In this document: in pieces, positions 16,437 through 24,495 of the stretch
Layout: each line of letters opens with the position of its first letter
How positions within the stretch are numbered: position 1 is the stretch's first letter
DNA from: CAYJAB01 sp964368305
GTDB taxonomy: Bacteria; Bacillota_I; Bacilli_A; Erysipelotrichales; Erysipelotrichaceae
Direction: 5' to 3'
Length of the DNA stretch: 52,040 nucleotides
Assembly (NCBI GenBank): GCA_964368305.1
Contig: CAYJAB010000008.1
Location: 1 to 52,040, forward strand
The notes under the pieces: generated by a model
The model's input: the letters and a program-made list of their open reading frames with translations, nothing else
Told to the model about the DNA's origin: nothing
Database searches by the model: none
Made by a program: the position numbers and the translations under genes

Positions 16437-17003
16437 CTAATCTAATTCATATCTTTTAAGCATTTGATAGACTATTCCAACTGGTAATCCCATTACAGCA
16501 TAGTAATCGCCTGTTATACTCTTAATAAACACACTTCCAATCCCCTGAATCGCATAAGCTCCTGCTTTATCCATCGGTTCTTTAGAGGCAATATATTTTT
16601 CAATTTCACACAACTCTAACTCATAAAATTCCACCTCTGTTTTAACTAAAGAAGTTTCTTGATGCTCTTTTGTCATGATAGTAACTGCAGTAAAAACCTC
16701 ATGTTTTTTACCCGATAATTTTTTCAACATTTCGTACGCATCTTGTTCATCTTTTGGTTTTAGTAGAACTTCATTATTTAAAACTACTACTGTATCCGCA
16801 CTGATTACAATCGCATCCAAGTTATCATTTAGAACCATTGCACCTTTATTTTTCGAAAACATTTTAATATTATCTTCAATTGATAAAGTTGTATCAAAAA
16901 CTTCATCATAACTTGGTGAAATACTACTAAACGGATGTTTCAATGTCGTCATTAATTCTTTTCTTCTAGGAGATTGACTCGCTAGTATAATTGATCTTTT
17001 CAT
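16437..17003 (-). CDS. maf: Maf-type nucleoside triphosphate pyrophosphatase
   Basis: 188 aa, the usual Maf length. The N-terminus IILASQSPRRKELM is the family signature, followed by SADTVVVLN with the catalytic aspartate, KLSGKKHEVFTAV, and GAYAIQGIGSVFI. Maf proteins hydrolyse dTTP, UTP or modified nucleotides to monophosphates. It starts at the stop of mgtC and lies 16 bases before the ABC-F gene. Confidence 0.94.
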   Translation of the reverse strand: MKRSIILASQSPRRKELMTTLKHPFSSISPSYDEVFDTTLSIEDNIKMFSKNKGAMVLNDNLDAIVISADTVVVLNNEVLLKPKDEQDAYEMLKKLSGKKHEVFTAVTIMTKEHQETSLVKTEVEFYELELCEIEKYIASKEPMDKAGAYAIQGIGSVFIKSITGDYYAVMGLPVGIVYQMLKRYELD

Positions 17004-17671
17004 TAGATTTCCTCCGCAATCACAACGCCTTTTATATTATGTAAATCCTCAATAAACTGTCCATGATCAATATTTCTTGCGAAAGAAATATTTAATGTCA
17101 CAATACGTGTTGCAGCCGTAATATCACCTAAGTTTAATACTGTCGCATCTAATTTCTTTATTCCAATAATTAAATCAGCCACATCACTTCCACTTTCTAA
17201 AACAATTCTAAACTCTCCCATATAAGCATGTCTTTTATAATATCCATCGATTTTTCCTAAAACAAAATTTATAATCAATGTCATAAATAAGGCAAGTACT
17301 GCTGCAGTATAGTATCCAATCCCAATTGTTAAACCAAGACATGCACTAAACCAAAGTCCTGCAGCAGTTGTTAGTCCACTCACTTTATTTACCCCTGTCA
17401 CCATAATTGTTCCTGCGCCTAAAAAACCAACCCCACTAATGACTTGTGCGCCAAGTCTTGCAACATCTCCTGTACCATACACATTAAAAATATATTCTGA
17501 AGTTATCATTACAAGTGTTGCACCCAAACATACAAGCGCATGTGTTTTTATTCCAGCTGGTCGTCTTTTAATTACACGTTCCGCTCCTAAAATTCCACCG
17601 AAAACCATCGCCAATGTAAGTTTAAGTAATATGAGTGTCGTGTTTGCGACATCAAAATTTATTTGATTCAT
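17003..17671 (-). CDS. MgtC/SapB family membrane protein
   Basis: 222 aa. The N-terminal half is a membrane domain with GGILGAERVIKRRPAGIKTH, LGAQVISGVGFLGAGTIM and GLTTAAGLWFSACLG, all MgtC hallmarks. The C-terminal 70 residues form a soluble ACT-like domain. In pathogens MgtC supports survival at low magnesium and modulates ATP synthase; here the role is unknown. First gene of the five-gene operon. Confidence 0.92.
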   Translation of the reverse strand: MNQINFDVANTTLILLKLTLAMVFGGILGAERVIKRRPAGIKTHALVCLGATLVMITSEYIFNVYGTGDVARLGAQVISGVGFLGAGTIMVTGVNKVSGLTTAAGLWFSACLGLTIGIGYYTAAVLALFMTLIINFVLGKIDGYYKRHAYMGEFRIVLESGSDVADLIIGIKKLDATVLNLGDITAATRIVTLNISFARNIDHGQFIEDLHNIKGVVIAEEI

Positions 17672-17741
17672 TATTATTTACCCCCATTATCTTTCTTTAA
17701 TTATACACGAATTTGATGTATTTACTTAACCATAAAATAAA

Positions 17742-17761
17742 AAAACAGCTTTCGCTGTTTT
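17742..17761 (-). terminator. Terminator of fructose-bisphosphate aldolase gene
   Basis: Stem AAAACAGC/GCTGTTTT with a 4-base loop, followed by a T run on the minus strand, directly past the stop at 17764. Confidence 0.9.
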
Positions 17762-17763
17762 AA

Positions 17764-18705
17764 TTAGATTTTATCTTGACTTCCTAACACATCCGTAATT
17801 TTATGTCTTACAACATCTCTGATTGTATTACGTGCATCCGTTAAATATTGACGTGGGTCAAAATGATCTGGATGGTCATTAAAATGTTTTCTGATTGCAG
17901 CAGTCATTCCAAGACGTAAGTCAGAGTCAATGTTGATTTTACAAACAGCCATTTGAGCTGCCTCACGTAACATTGCTTCAGGAATACCGATAGCATCTGG
18001 CATTGCACCACCATTTTCATTTACGATTTTTACATATTCAGGCATTACAGATGATGCACCGTGTAAAACAATTGGGAATCCAGGTAAACGTTTTTGAATT
18101 TCTTCTAAGATATCAAAACGTAATTGTGGTTTTTGTCCAGGTTTAAATTTAAATGCACCATGGCTTGTTCCAATAGCGATTGCTAATGAGTCAACACCTG
18201 TACGTTTTACAAATTCTTCAACTTCATCAGGATTAGTAAATTGCGCATCTGCTTCAGATACATTTACATCATCTTCTACTCCTGCAAGTTTTCCAAGTTC
18301 ACCTTCAACTGTAACATATGGTACATGCGCATGTGCATAGTCACATACTTTTTTAGTTAAAGCGATGTTTTCTTCAAAACTATGTTTTGAACCATCGATC
18401 ATAACACTTGTGAACCCACCATCGATACAAGCTTTACAAATTTCAAAGTCATCACCATGATCTAAATGTAAAACGATAGGTAAGTCTGTATCTTCTACAG
18501 CAGCTTCGACTAATTTAACTAAATATCCGTGTTTTGCATATTTTCTAGCACCAGATGATACTTGAAGAATAAGCGGAGAATTTGTTTCTTTTGCAGCTTC
18601 AGTGATTGCTTGAACGATTTCCATGTTATTAACATTGAATGCTCCTACAGCATATCCACCTTCATAAGCTTTCTTTAACATTTCTTTTGAATTTACTAAT
18701 GGCAT
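17764..18705 (-). CDS. fba: Class II fructose-1,6-bisphosphate aldolase
   Basis: 313 aa from the ATG at 18705, which has AGGAGG; the frame extends 18 bases further without a site. HLDHGDD (80-86) carries the catalytic aspartate and a zinc histidine; VEGELGKLAG, AIGTSHGAFKF and VLHGASS give further metal and phosphate contacts. It cleaves fructose-1,6-bisphosphate to two triose phosphates in glycolysis. It is monocistronic with its own terminator. Confidence 0.96.
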   Translation of the reverse strand: MPLVNSKEMLKKAYEGGYAVGAFNVNNMEIVQAITEAAKETNSPLILQVSSGARKYAKHGYLVKLVEAAVEDTDLPIVLHLDHGDDFEICKACIDGGFTSVMIDGSKHSFEENIALTKKVCDYAHAHVPYVTVEGELGKLAGVEDDVNVSEADAQFTNPDEVEEFVKRTGVDSLAIAIGTSHGAFKFKPGQKPQLRFDILEEIQKRLPGFPIVLHGASSVMPEYVKIVNENGGAMPDAIGIPEAMLREAAQMAVCKINIDSDLRLGMTAAIRKHFNDHPDHFDPRQYLTDARNTIRDVVRHKITDVLGSQDKI

Positions 18706-18852
18706 TTTATAATACCTCCTCACTATTATTTTAAACGATTTTTTTTATTTTTAAAGAAAAAAATTGACTTCTTTTGCATTTTTTTAATGATAATCCATAG
18801 AAAAATAAATACACGATATTCTTTTGTCTTTTTTTTAACAAATAAAACAAAA

Positions 18853-18870
18853 ACCAATCTTTCAATTGGT
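18853..18870 (-). terminator. Terminator of the lipoprotein gene
   Basis: Stem ACCAAT/ATTGGT, a 6-base loop, then TTTTTG on the minus strand, 18 bases past the stop at 18888. Confidence 0.65.
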
Positions 18871-18887
18871 CTTATCTAGATACTCTC

Positions 18888-19547
18888 TTATTCAGAATAG
18901 TCCTCATATGCAATGATTGCCATATTGAAATCAATCGCATCATTTTGATCTACTTCATAATAATTCACTTTATCTTCTAACTTGATATTAATTGTTTGTG
19001 TTGGATAATATCCAAGTGTTGTGTAATGTTCATTCATTCTTGCAAGAATTTCTTCTGCATAAAAGATTTCTGCTTCTTCAATTGTTTCTACTTCTAAAGC
19101 TATATAACGATCAATTAAGTCACTCATAAATTCATCCGTAATTGCTTTTTGAACGATATCTATTGGACTTACTTCAACATCTACAAAGAAGTTTCCATTT
19201 GCTTCTTCACTTCCTACAACTTCATAATTTAGTTTGCTTAAAATATTAGAAAATAATGTAAAGTATTCATCAATCATCTCATCTGTTAACATACCAGCTT
19301 CGATTTCACAATATCCAAAGAAATACTCAACTTCTTGCCAAACAATAGATTCATGCACTTCTTTTAACTCTTCCACCGTAGTCTCATCTACAAGTAAATC
19401 CATATACTCTTCCGTATGTACATTTAAATAAGCTGATTTAATATCTCCATCAATAAATCCCTCTGCATTAAATTTTTCTGATGAACATCCTACTACTGTC
19501 AAACATAAAACTAATAATAATCCTAAAAACGATAATTTTCTTTTCAT
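18888..19547 (-). CDS. Putative lipoprotein of unknown function
   Basis: 219 aa from the ATG at 19547 (site GGAAGGG); the open frame runs to 19637, but that adds a basic stretch ahead of the signal peptide. MKRKLSFLGLLLVLCLTVVGC predicts lipidation at C21. The mature part is acidic and mostly helical with no motif I can name. It resembles small surface lipoproteins of Bacillota with repeated helical pairs. It is monocistronic and is not linked functionally to its neighbours. Confidence 0.75.
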   Translation of the reverse strand: MKRKLSFLGLLLVLCLTVVGCSSEKFNAEGFIDGDIKSAYLNVHTEEYMDLLVDETTVEELKEVHESIVWQEVEYFFGYCEIEAGMLTDEMIDEYFTLFSNILSKLNYEVVGSEEANGNFFVDVEVSPIDIVQKAITDEFMSDLIDRYIALEVETIEEAEIFYAEEILARMNEHYTTLGYYPTQTINIKLEDKVNYYEVDQNDAIDFNMAIIAYEDYSE

Positions 19548-19659
19548 AATGCCCTTCCTTTTTCTATAATTTAAAATCCTATTATAGAGTATCTTATATC
19601 TAATCATATGTCCATAAGTTTTCATAAAACTTCTCAATATTTTATTGACCTTATAAAAA

Positions 19660-19697
19660 AGATCTTACCTGTAGAAAATGACTACCAAGCAAGATCT
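19660..19697 (-). terminator. Terminator of the FAD protein-aminopeptidase-ECF operon
   Basis: AGATCTT pairs with AAGATCT and the inner GTAG with CTAC; six T follow on the minus strand. It lies 18 bases past the ECF gene stop. Confidence 0.75.
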
Positions 19698-19714
19698 ATT
19701 ATTATATTTTAACT

Positions 19715-20233
19715 TTACTTCATTAATTTATGTTTTCTAAGCAATAATACAATCATTGGAATCAAAATCAATTGAATCACAATTCCTGGAAATGCTGTAA
19801 TAAACGCAGATGAAATAAAAGCAGAAAGCACAAACCCATTTGTAGACATTGCAGTCGCATACATAAGTACATCCACAATTGCCATTACAACTCTACCTGC
19901 AACTTGCGCGGCAATTAAACTTATAAATACCTTGTTTGTTTTTTCATACATCCATCCACTTACAAATCCATATGCCGCAAGTTCAATCATCATACTATAT
20001 GCGATTGGACCCATTGGAGGCATTCCATTTATCAATGAGCTTACAAGTACTGTAAGCACTCCTCCGATTAGACCATATGTAGGCCCACATACAAATCCTG
20101 CCAATAATACAGTTAAGTGCAGTGGTAAAAATATTTTACCTGCGATCATGCCAAATGTATGAAATACACTTGGTACGACTAATCCTAAAGCAATAAATAA
20201 TCCCATTAATACAATTTTATTTGTTTGTTTCAT
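19715..20233 (-). CDS. ECF transporter S component
   Basis: 172 aa with about five to six membrane helices. The segment MIAGKIFLPLHLTVLLAGFV followed by CGPTYGLIGGVL is typical of ECF substrate-binding subunits for vitamins. The ligand cannot be assigned. It needs a shared EcfAA'T module encoded elsewhere, since none is in the window. A GGAGA site precedes the start, 9 bases after the aminopeptidase stop. Confidence 0.85.
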   Translation of the reverse strand: MKQTNKIVLMGLFIALGLVVPSVFHTFGMIAGKIFLPLHLTVLLAGFVCGPTYGLIGGVLTVLVSSLINGMPPMGPIAYSMMIELAAYGFVSGWMYEKTNKVFISLIAAQVAGRVVMAIVDVLMYATAMSTNGFVLSAFISSAFITAFPGIVIQLILIPMIVLLLRKHKLMK

Positions 20234-20242
20234 ATTTTTCTC

Positions 20243-21481
20243 CTAGATATTCACAAAATCACCGTTTTCCATTATAAGTACTTCTTCTCCTTTTTTTGTC
20301 GTACCTACAACTTTAAACTCTGGTGTACCAATCATAAAATCACAGTGAACTGATGATACATTTACTCCAATTTCTTCAAGTTGTTCTTTTGACATCTTAA
20401 CGCCACCTACTACACAATCAGGGAAACTATTCCCAAATGCTAAATGACTTGCGGCATTTTCATCAATCAATCCATTTAAAAATACTGTATTCATTTGAGT
20501 AATTGGAGATTGCTTACTTACAAGTGCAACCTCACCTAAATAACAACTTCCTTCATCTTTAAACAACAATTCTCTTAGTGATTCTTCATTTTCTTTTGCG
20601 CTGCAGTTGATTGCTTTTCCATCTTTAAATTCAATAGAAAAATCCTTTACTACTTTTCCATTCATAATCAGTGGTCTACTTGCATATGCAATGCCATTTA
20701 CACTGTATTTATGCGGGTCACAGAAAATTTCTTCTGTAGGAATATTTGCGATATATGGAACCGTATTCACATCACCCATTTCTCCTGCACTTACCCAAAT
20801 ATGATTATCTACTAAATCCATTGTGATATCTGTTTTAAGCTCACTTGTAATATGCAATGATTTTAAATCTAGACTATTCAACCATTTTGAAAATTTACTT
20901 AAACGATCGCAATGGTTTTCCCATTCTACAATTGGATCTAAATCATCATTCACACGCACCATTTTACAAATCGCAGTTTCTAGTGTTTCATGTGCTAATG
21001 TTTCATCTAAATCTGGATATACTTTTTTAGCCCATGCTTTATTAGGATATGCAGTTCCCGTCCATTGAATCGCTCCTGAACGAATATATTTTCTTACTAC
21101 ATTTCTTAAATCGTTGCTATGTTGATTGATTGCGAACGCCTTCTCATTTTCAATATTTTCATATAAATCAGGATATGTCCCCATGATTCCAATTTGAACC
21201 GCATTGTTTTTTAAGATATCCTCAAATTCATCTAAGTGATATTGTTTTACATCTCTTAATGTACTTGTACTACAATACTGTGCTCTTAATTTTGTAAGTT
21301 CTGGTTCATTCCATTTAATAACTACATCCTTTGCTCCACGCTCAAAGGCTTGTCTTGCGACTTCTAATGCCAACTCTTTTGCCTCAATGTCTACTTGTAG
21401 TAAGACTATTTGACCTTTTTGTAAGTTAACTCCTTTTTCCACTAATAACTTAGCGTACTTCTCAATTTGTATTTTATTCAT
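20243..21481 (-). CDS. M29 family aminopeptidase (AmpS/PepS-like)
   Basis: 412 aa from the ATG at 21481, preceded by GGGGGGAA. It has the family N-terminus KYAKLLVEKGVNLQKGQIV, the central DITMDLVDNHIWV, and the C-terminal metal-ligand region YLGEVALV, ENAASHLAFGNSFP and SSVHCDFMIG. M29 enzymes are cytoplasmic metal-dependent aminopeptidases that trim peptides. It lies between the FAD protein and the ECF S component. Confidence 0.92.
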   Translation of the reverse strand: MNKIQIEKYAKLLVEKGVNLQKGQIVLLQVDIEAKELALEVARQAFERGAKDVVIKWNEPELTKLRAQYCSTSTLRDVKQYHLDEFEDILKNNAVQIGIMGTYPDLYENIENEKAFAINQHSNDLRNVVRKYIRSGAIQWTGTAYPNKAWAKKVYPDLDETLAHETLETAICKMVRVNDDLDPIVEWENHCDRLSKFSKWLNSLDLKSLHITSELKTDITMDLVDNHIWVSAGEMGDVNTVPYIANIPTEEIFCDPHKYSVNGIAYASRPLIMNGKVVKDFSIEFKDGKAINCSAKENEESLRELLFKDEGSCYLGEVALVSKQSPITQMNTVFLNGLIDENAASHLAFGNSFPDCVVGGVKMSKEQLEEIGVNVSSVHCDFMIGTPEFKVVGTTKKGEEVLIMENGDFVNI

Positions 21482-21505
21482 ATTTCCCCCCATTTATATG
21501 ATTAA

Positions 21506-22891
21506 TTATTTTTTACTTGTAATTTGATCTGCTACAATCAATCCATTTGCGGCTGCTTGACTTAAAGATCTTGTAAATCCTGCACCATCTCCTAGGGCAT
21601 AAATCCCCTTCGCATCCTCAAGCTCAAACATAGTTGCTTTAGGTCTTGCACTGTAATATTTACATTCTACACCATATAACAGCGTATCATAATTCGCTGT
21701 TCCTGGAGCCACTTTATCTAAAGCATGTAATGTCTCAATAATATTATCTAACTGACGTTTTGGCATACATAAACTAAGATCTCCTGGAACAGCAGCAAGT
21801 GTCGGTTGCACAGATGATTGTGCTAAACGTTTTGCATCTGTTCTTTTTCCTGATTCTAAATCCCCAAGTCTTTGAACAAGAACAGATCCTCCTGAAATTT
21901 TATTTGCCAAACTTGCTACATAACGTGCATACTCAATTGGTTCATTAAATGGTTCTGTAAACTTAATTGTGCAAAGAAGTGCAAAGTTAGAATTATCTGA
22001 CTTTTTAATTTCATCTTTATATGCATGTCCATTTACAGTTAATACACCATCTGTATTTTCCGTTACAACATGCCCTCTTTCATTAAAACAGAACATTCTT
22101 GTACTATCCCCATATTTCTTTGAGCGATACAAGATTTTTGGTTCATAAATTTTTTTAGAGAAATGATCCCATACCATCGCTGGAAGTTCAACTCTTACAC
22201 CTACATCAACTTGATTATTTGAACATGCGATTTTGTTTTTCTCACACCATTTCGCAAATGTACGAGATCCTGCTCTTCCAACTGCAAAGACAACTTTTTC
22301 ACCTGTTGTTTTATATGTTTGGTTTTGATATTCAAAAACAACCTCACGTGTTTCTTTATTTACATCCACTACTGTTGCATTCACTTCAATTTGAACACGG
22401 TCTTTTAAATCCTCGTACAGCTTTAACATTGTATGATAATTCGCATCTGTTCCTAAGTGTTTTACTTCCGCTTGTTGCATATGTAAATCATGTTGAAGAC
22501 AATCTCTTTTTAAATCATTATTCGGTTTAAAACGGTCTTTTGTTGCTCCAAATTGCATTAAAACATCATCTGCTTGATTAATGTAGTTTAAAACTGTTTG
22601 TTTATCCATTACATCACAAAGCCATCCACCATATTCAGTAGATATAATATATTTTCCATCAGAGAATGCACCTGCACCTGCAATTCCTTCCATAATATGG
22701 CAAGGACTACATTTAACACATTTCACTGTTTTCTTCGCTATAATTGGACATGATCTATTTTCTAAATCTTTTCCTCTTTCTAACAATAAAACTGATATTT
22801 TTGGATCATTTTGTACTAAACGATAGGCACACATCAATCCACCAATACCGCCTCCTACAATTACTACATCATACTTTGCATGTACATTCAT
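21506..22891 (-). CDS. FAD-dependent dehydrogenase-like protein (COG2509-type)
   Basis: 461 aa. The Rossmann motif VVIVGGGIGGLMCAYRL is at the N-terminus. A cysteine cluster CVKCSPCHIMEG, then GAGAFSDGKY and a C-terminal GIYALGDGAGFTRSLSQA, match uncharacterised FAD-dependent dehydrogenases. The reaction is not known. The ATG at 22891 follows GGAGG by 8 bases and is preferred to the open ATG at 22918. First gene of the operon with the M29 peptidase and ECF S component. Confidence 0.85.
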   Translation of the reverse strand: MNVHAKYDVVIVGGGIGGLMCAYRLVQNDPKISVLLLERGKDLENRSCPIIAKKTVKCVKCSPCHIMEGIAGAGAFSDGKYIISTEYGGWLCDVMDKQTVLNYINQADDVLMQFGATKDRFKPNNDLKRDCLQHDLHMQQAEVKHLGTDANYHTMLKLYEDLKDRVQIEVNATVVDVNKETREVVFEYQNQTYKTTGEKVVFAVGRAGSRTFAKWCEKNKIACSNNQVDVGVRVELPAMVWDHFSKKIYEPKILYRSKKYGDSTRMFCFNERGHVVTENTDGVLTVNGHAYKDEIKKSDNSNFALLCTIKFTEPFNEPIEYARYVASLANKISGGSVLVQRLGDLESGKRTDAKRLAQSSVQPTLAAVPGDLSLCMPKRQLDNIIETLHALDKVAPGTANYDTLLYGVECKYYSARPKATMFELEDAKGIYALGDGAGFTRSLSQAAANGLIVADQITSKK

Positions 22892-23049
22892 TTTTTTATC
22901 CTCCATTAATTTAAACATCCCTTTTATTGTACTATATTATTCATCCTTTTTATAGCACTATTTATATATCCCCTATTTCTTTGAATTTCAAATTAATATG
23001 ATTTTATTTTTGAAATATGTCATAATAAATAAGTTAAAAAGGAGTTCTT

Positions 23050-24495
23050 ATGCAAAAATATACATTAAAATCCAAGCTTGGCTATGCTACAGGTGATATC
23101 ATCGGAGGTGGTGCTTTCGCCTTAATTTCTCTGCTTTTCTTACATTATCTTGTAAGTGTAGAGTCTATCCCCGCAGCAATGGCTGGAATCATTGTTATGA
23201 TTGGAAAGTTTTGGGATGCAATTTCGGATCCACTTATGGGTATGATTTCCGATAAAACAAATTCAAAACATGGAAGACGTCGTGTTTATTTACTAGCAGG
23301 CATTTTACCTGTTGCGATTACATTTTCTATGCTTTGGTATAGTTTTGGACTAACAGACATCACCGCAAAATTTATCTACTATACAATTGCTTATATTTTA
23401 TTCTCTACTGCATTTACAATTGTAATGGTTCCTTATAATGCACTCCTTGCGGATATGGTGAAAAATTATGAAGACCGTATTGGATTTAGTACCATTCGTA
23501 TGTTTTTATCTAGTCTTTCAGCATTAATATCTGTTGTACTTCTAAATATTTTATTCAAATTAGGATTTAGCTATCTTCAAATGGGAGTTACATTTGGTTT
23601 ATTTTATAGTTTACCTTTATTTATTACTTTTAAAAGCACATGGGAACTAAAAGATGCACAACAATCACAGCCAAACTTTAATCAATTGATTTCTCAATTG
23701 TTCTTATCATTTAAAAACCGTACATACCGCCAATACTTAGGGATTTTTGTATTCGGACAAATGGCAACAGATGTGATTACATCTATGTTGATTTTTTGGA
23801 TAAGCGATGTCATTGTAAAAAATGATATTTTATCTTTGGTTACCGCCCTTACAATGGTGATTGCTGTAGCGTTGCTTCCCGTAAATAATAAGATTGCCCA
23901 AAAATACGGAAAGCACTTTCCTGCAATTATTGAACAACCATTTAGAGTAATTGGATTAATCCTTGCATTTTTCCTGGGAAATGATGCACCTGAGTACATC
24001 ATTATTATCGTTTGTACTTTAGGGGCAATCGGAGGAAGTGCTTCCTCTTTTGTACCATGGACGCTCCTTCCTGATCTTCCAGATACAAATGAAATGATTA
24101 CAGGACAAAAAAACGCAGGGATTTATGCTGGAATGTCTACTTTTGTCCGTAAGTTTTCAAGTGGATTTGCGGTATTTATAATCGGGATTGCGATTGATTT
24201 CTTTGGTTATATCGAAAGTAGTGCAGATGTCGTTGTTGTCCAAAGTGATTCTGTTATTTTAGGGATTAAGATATTATATTGTATCTTGCCGATTGTATTA
24301 ACACTATTCACAATCTATTTCGCTTGTTCTTTTGCTTTAAATAAAAAAAATCATGCAGTAATTCTTTTAGCAATTCAAACCAAACATGAAACACATCAAC
24401 CAACACAAGATCTTGAAGTGATTAAAGCATGTGAAAAAGTATCTGGTATTGCTTTCGAAGAAATGTGGGTAGGTAAAAATTATGATTCAATTTAA
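23050..24495 (+). CDS. MFS sugar:cation symporter, GPH family
   Basis: 481 aa with about 12 membrane helices. The GPH signature is seen in GKFWDAISDPLMGMISDKTNSKHGRR split over two stretches near residues 50-75, with GYATGDIIGGG at the N-terminus. MelB, XynB and YihO/YihP-type carriers share this. It ends inside the start of the GH31 gene (14-base overlap), so it probably imports the glycoside that enzyme cleaves. AAAGGAG precedes the start. Confidence 0.9.
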   Translation: MQKYTLKSKLGYATGDIIGGGAFALISLLFLHYLVSVESIPAAMAGIIVMIGKFWDAISDPLMGMISDKTNSKHGRRRVYLLAGILPVAITFSMLWYSFGLTDITAKFIYYTIAYILFSTAFTIVMVPYNALLADMVKNYEDRIGFSTIRMFLSSLSALISVVLLNILFKLGFSYLQMGVTFGLFYSLPLFITFKSTWELKDAQQSQPNFNQLISQLFLSFKNRTYRQYLGIFVFGQMATDVITSMLIFWISDVIVKNDILSLVTALTMVIAVALLPVNNKIAQKYGKHFPAIIEQPFRVIGLILAFFLGNDAPEYIIIIVCTLGAIGGSASSFVPWTLLPDLPDTNEMITGQKNAGIYAGMSTFVRKFSSGFAVFIIGIAIDFFGYIESSADVVVVQSDSVILGIKILYCILPIVLTLFTIYFACSFALNKKNHAVILLAIQTKHETHQPTQDLEVIKACEKVSGIAFEEMWVGKNYDSI

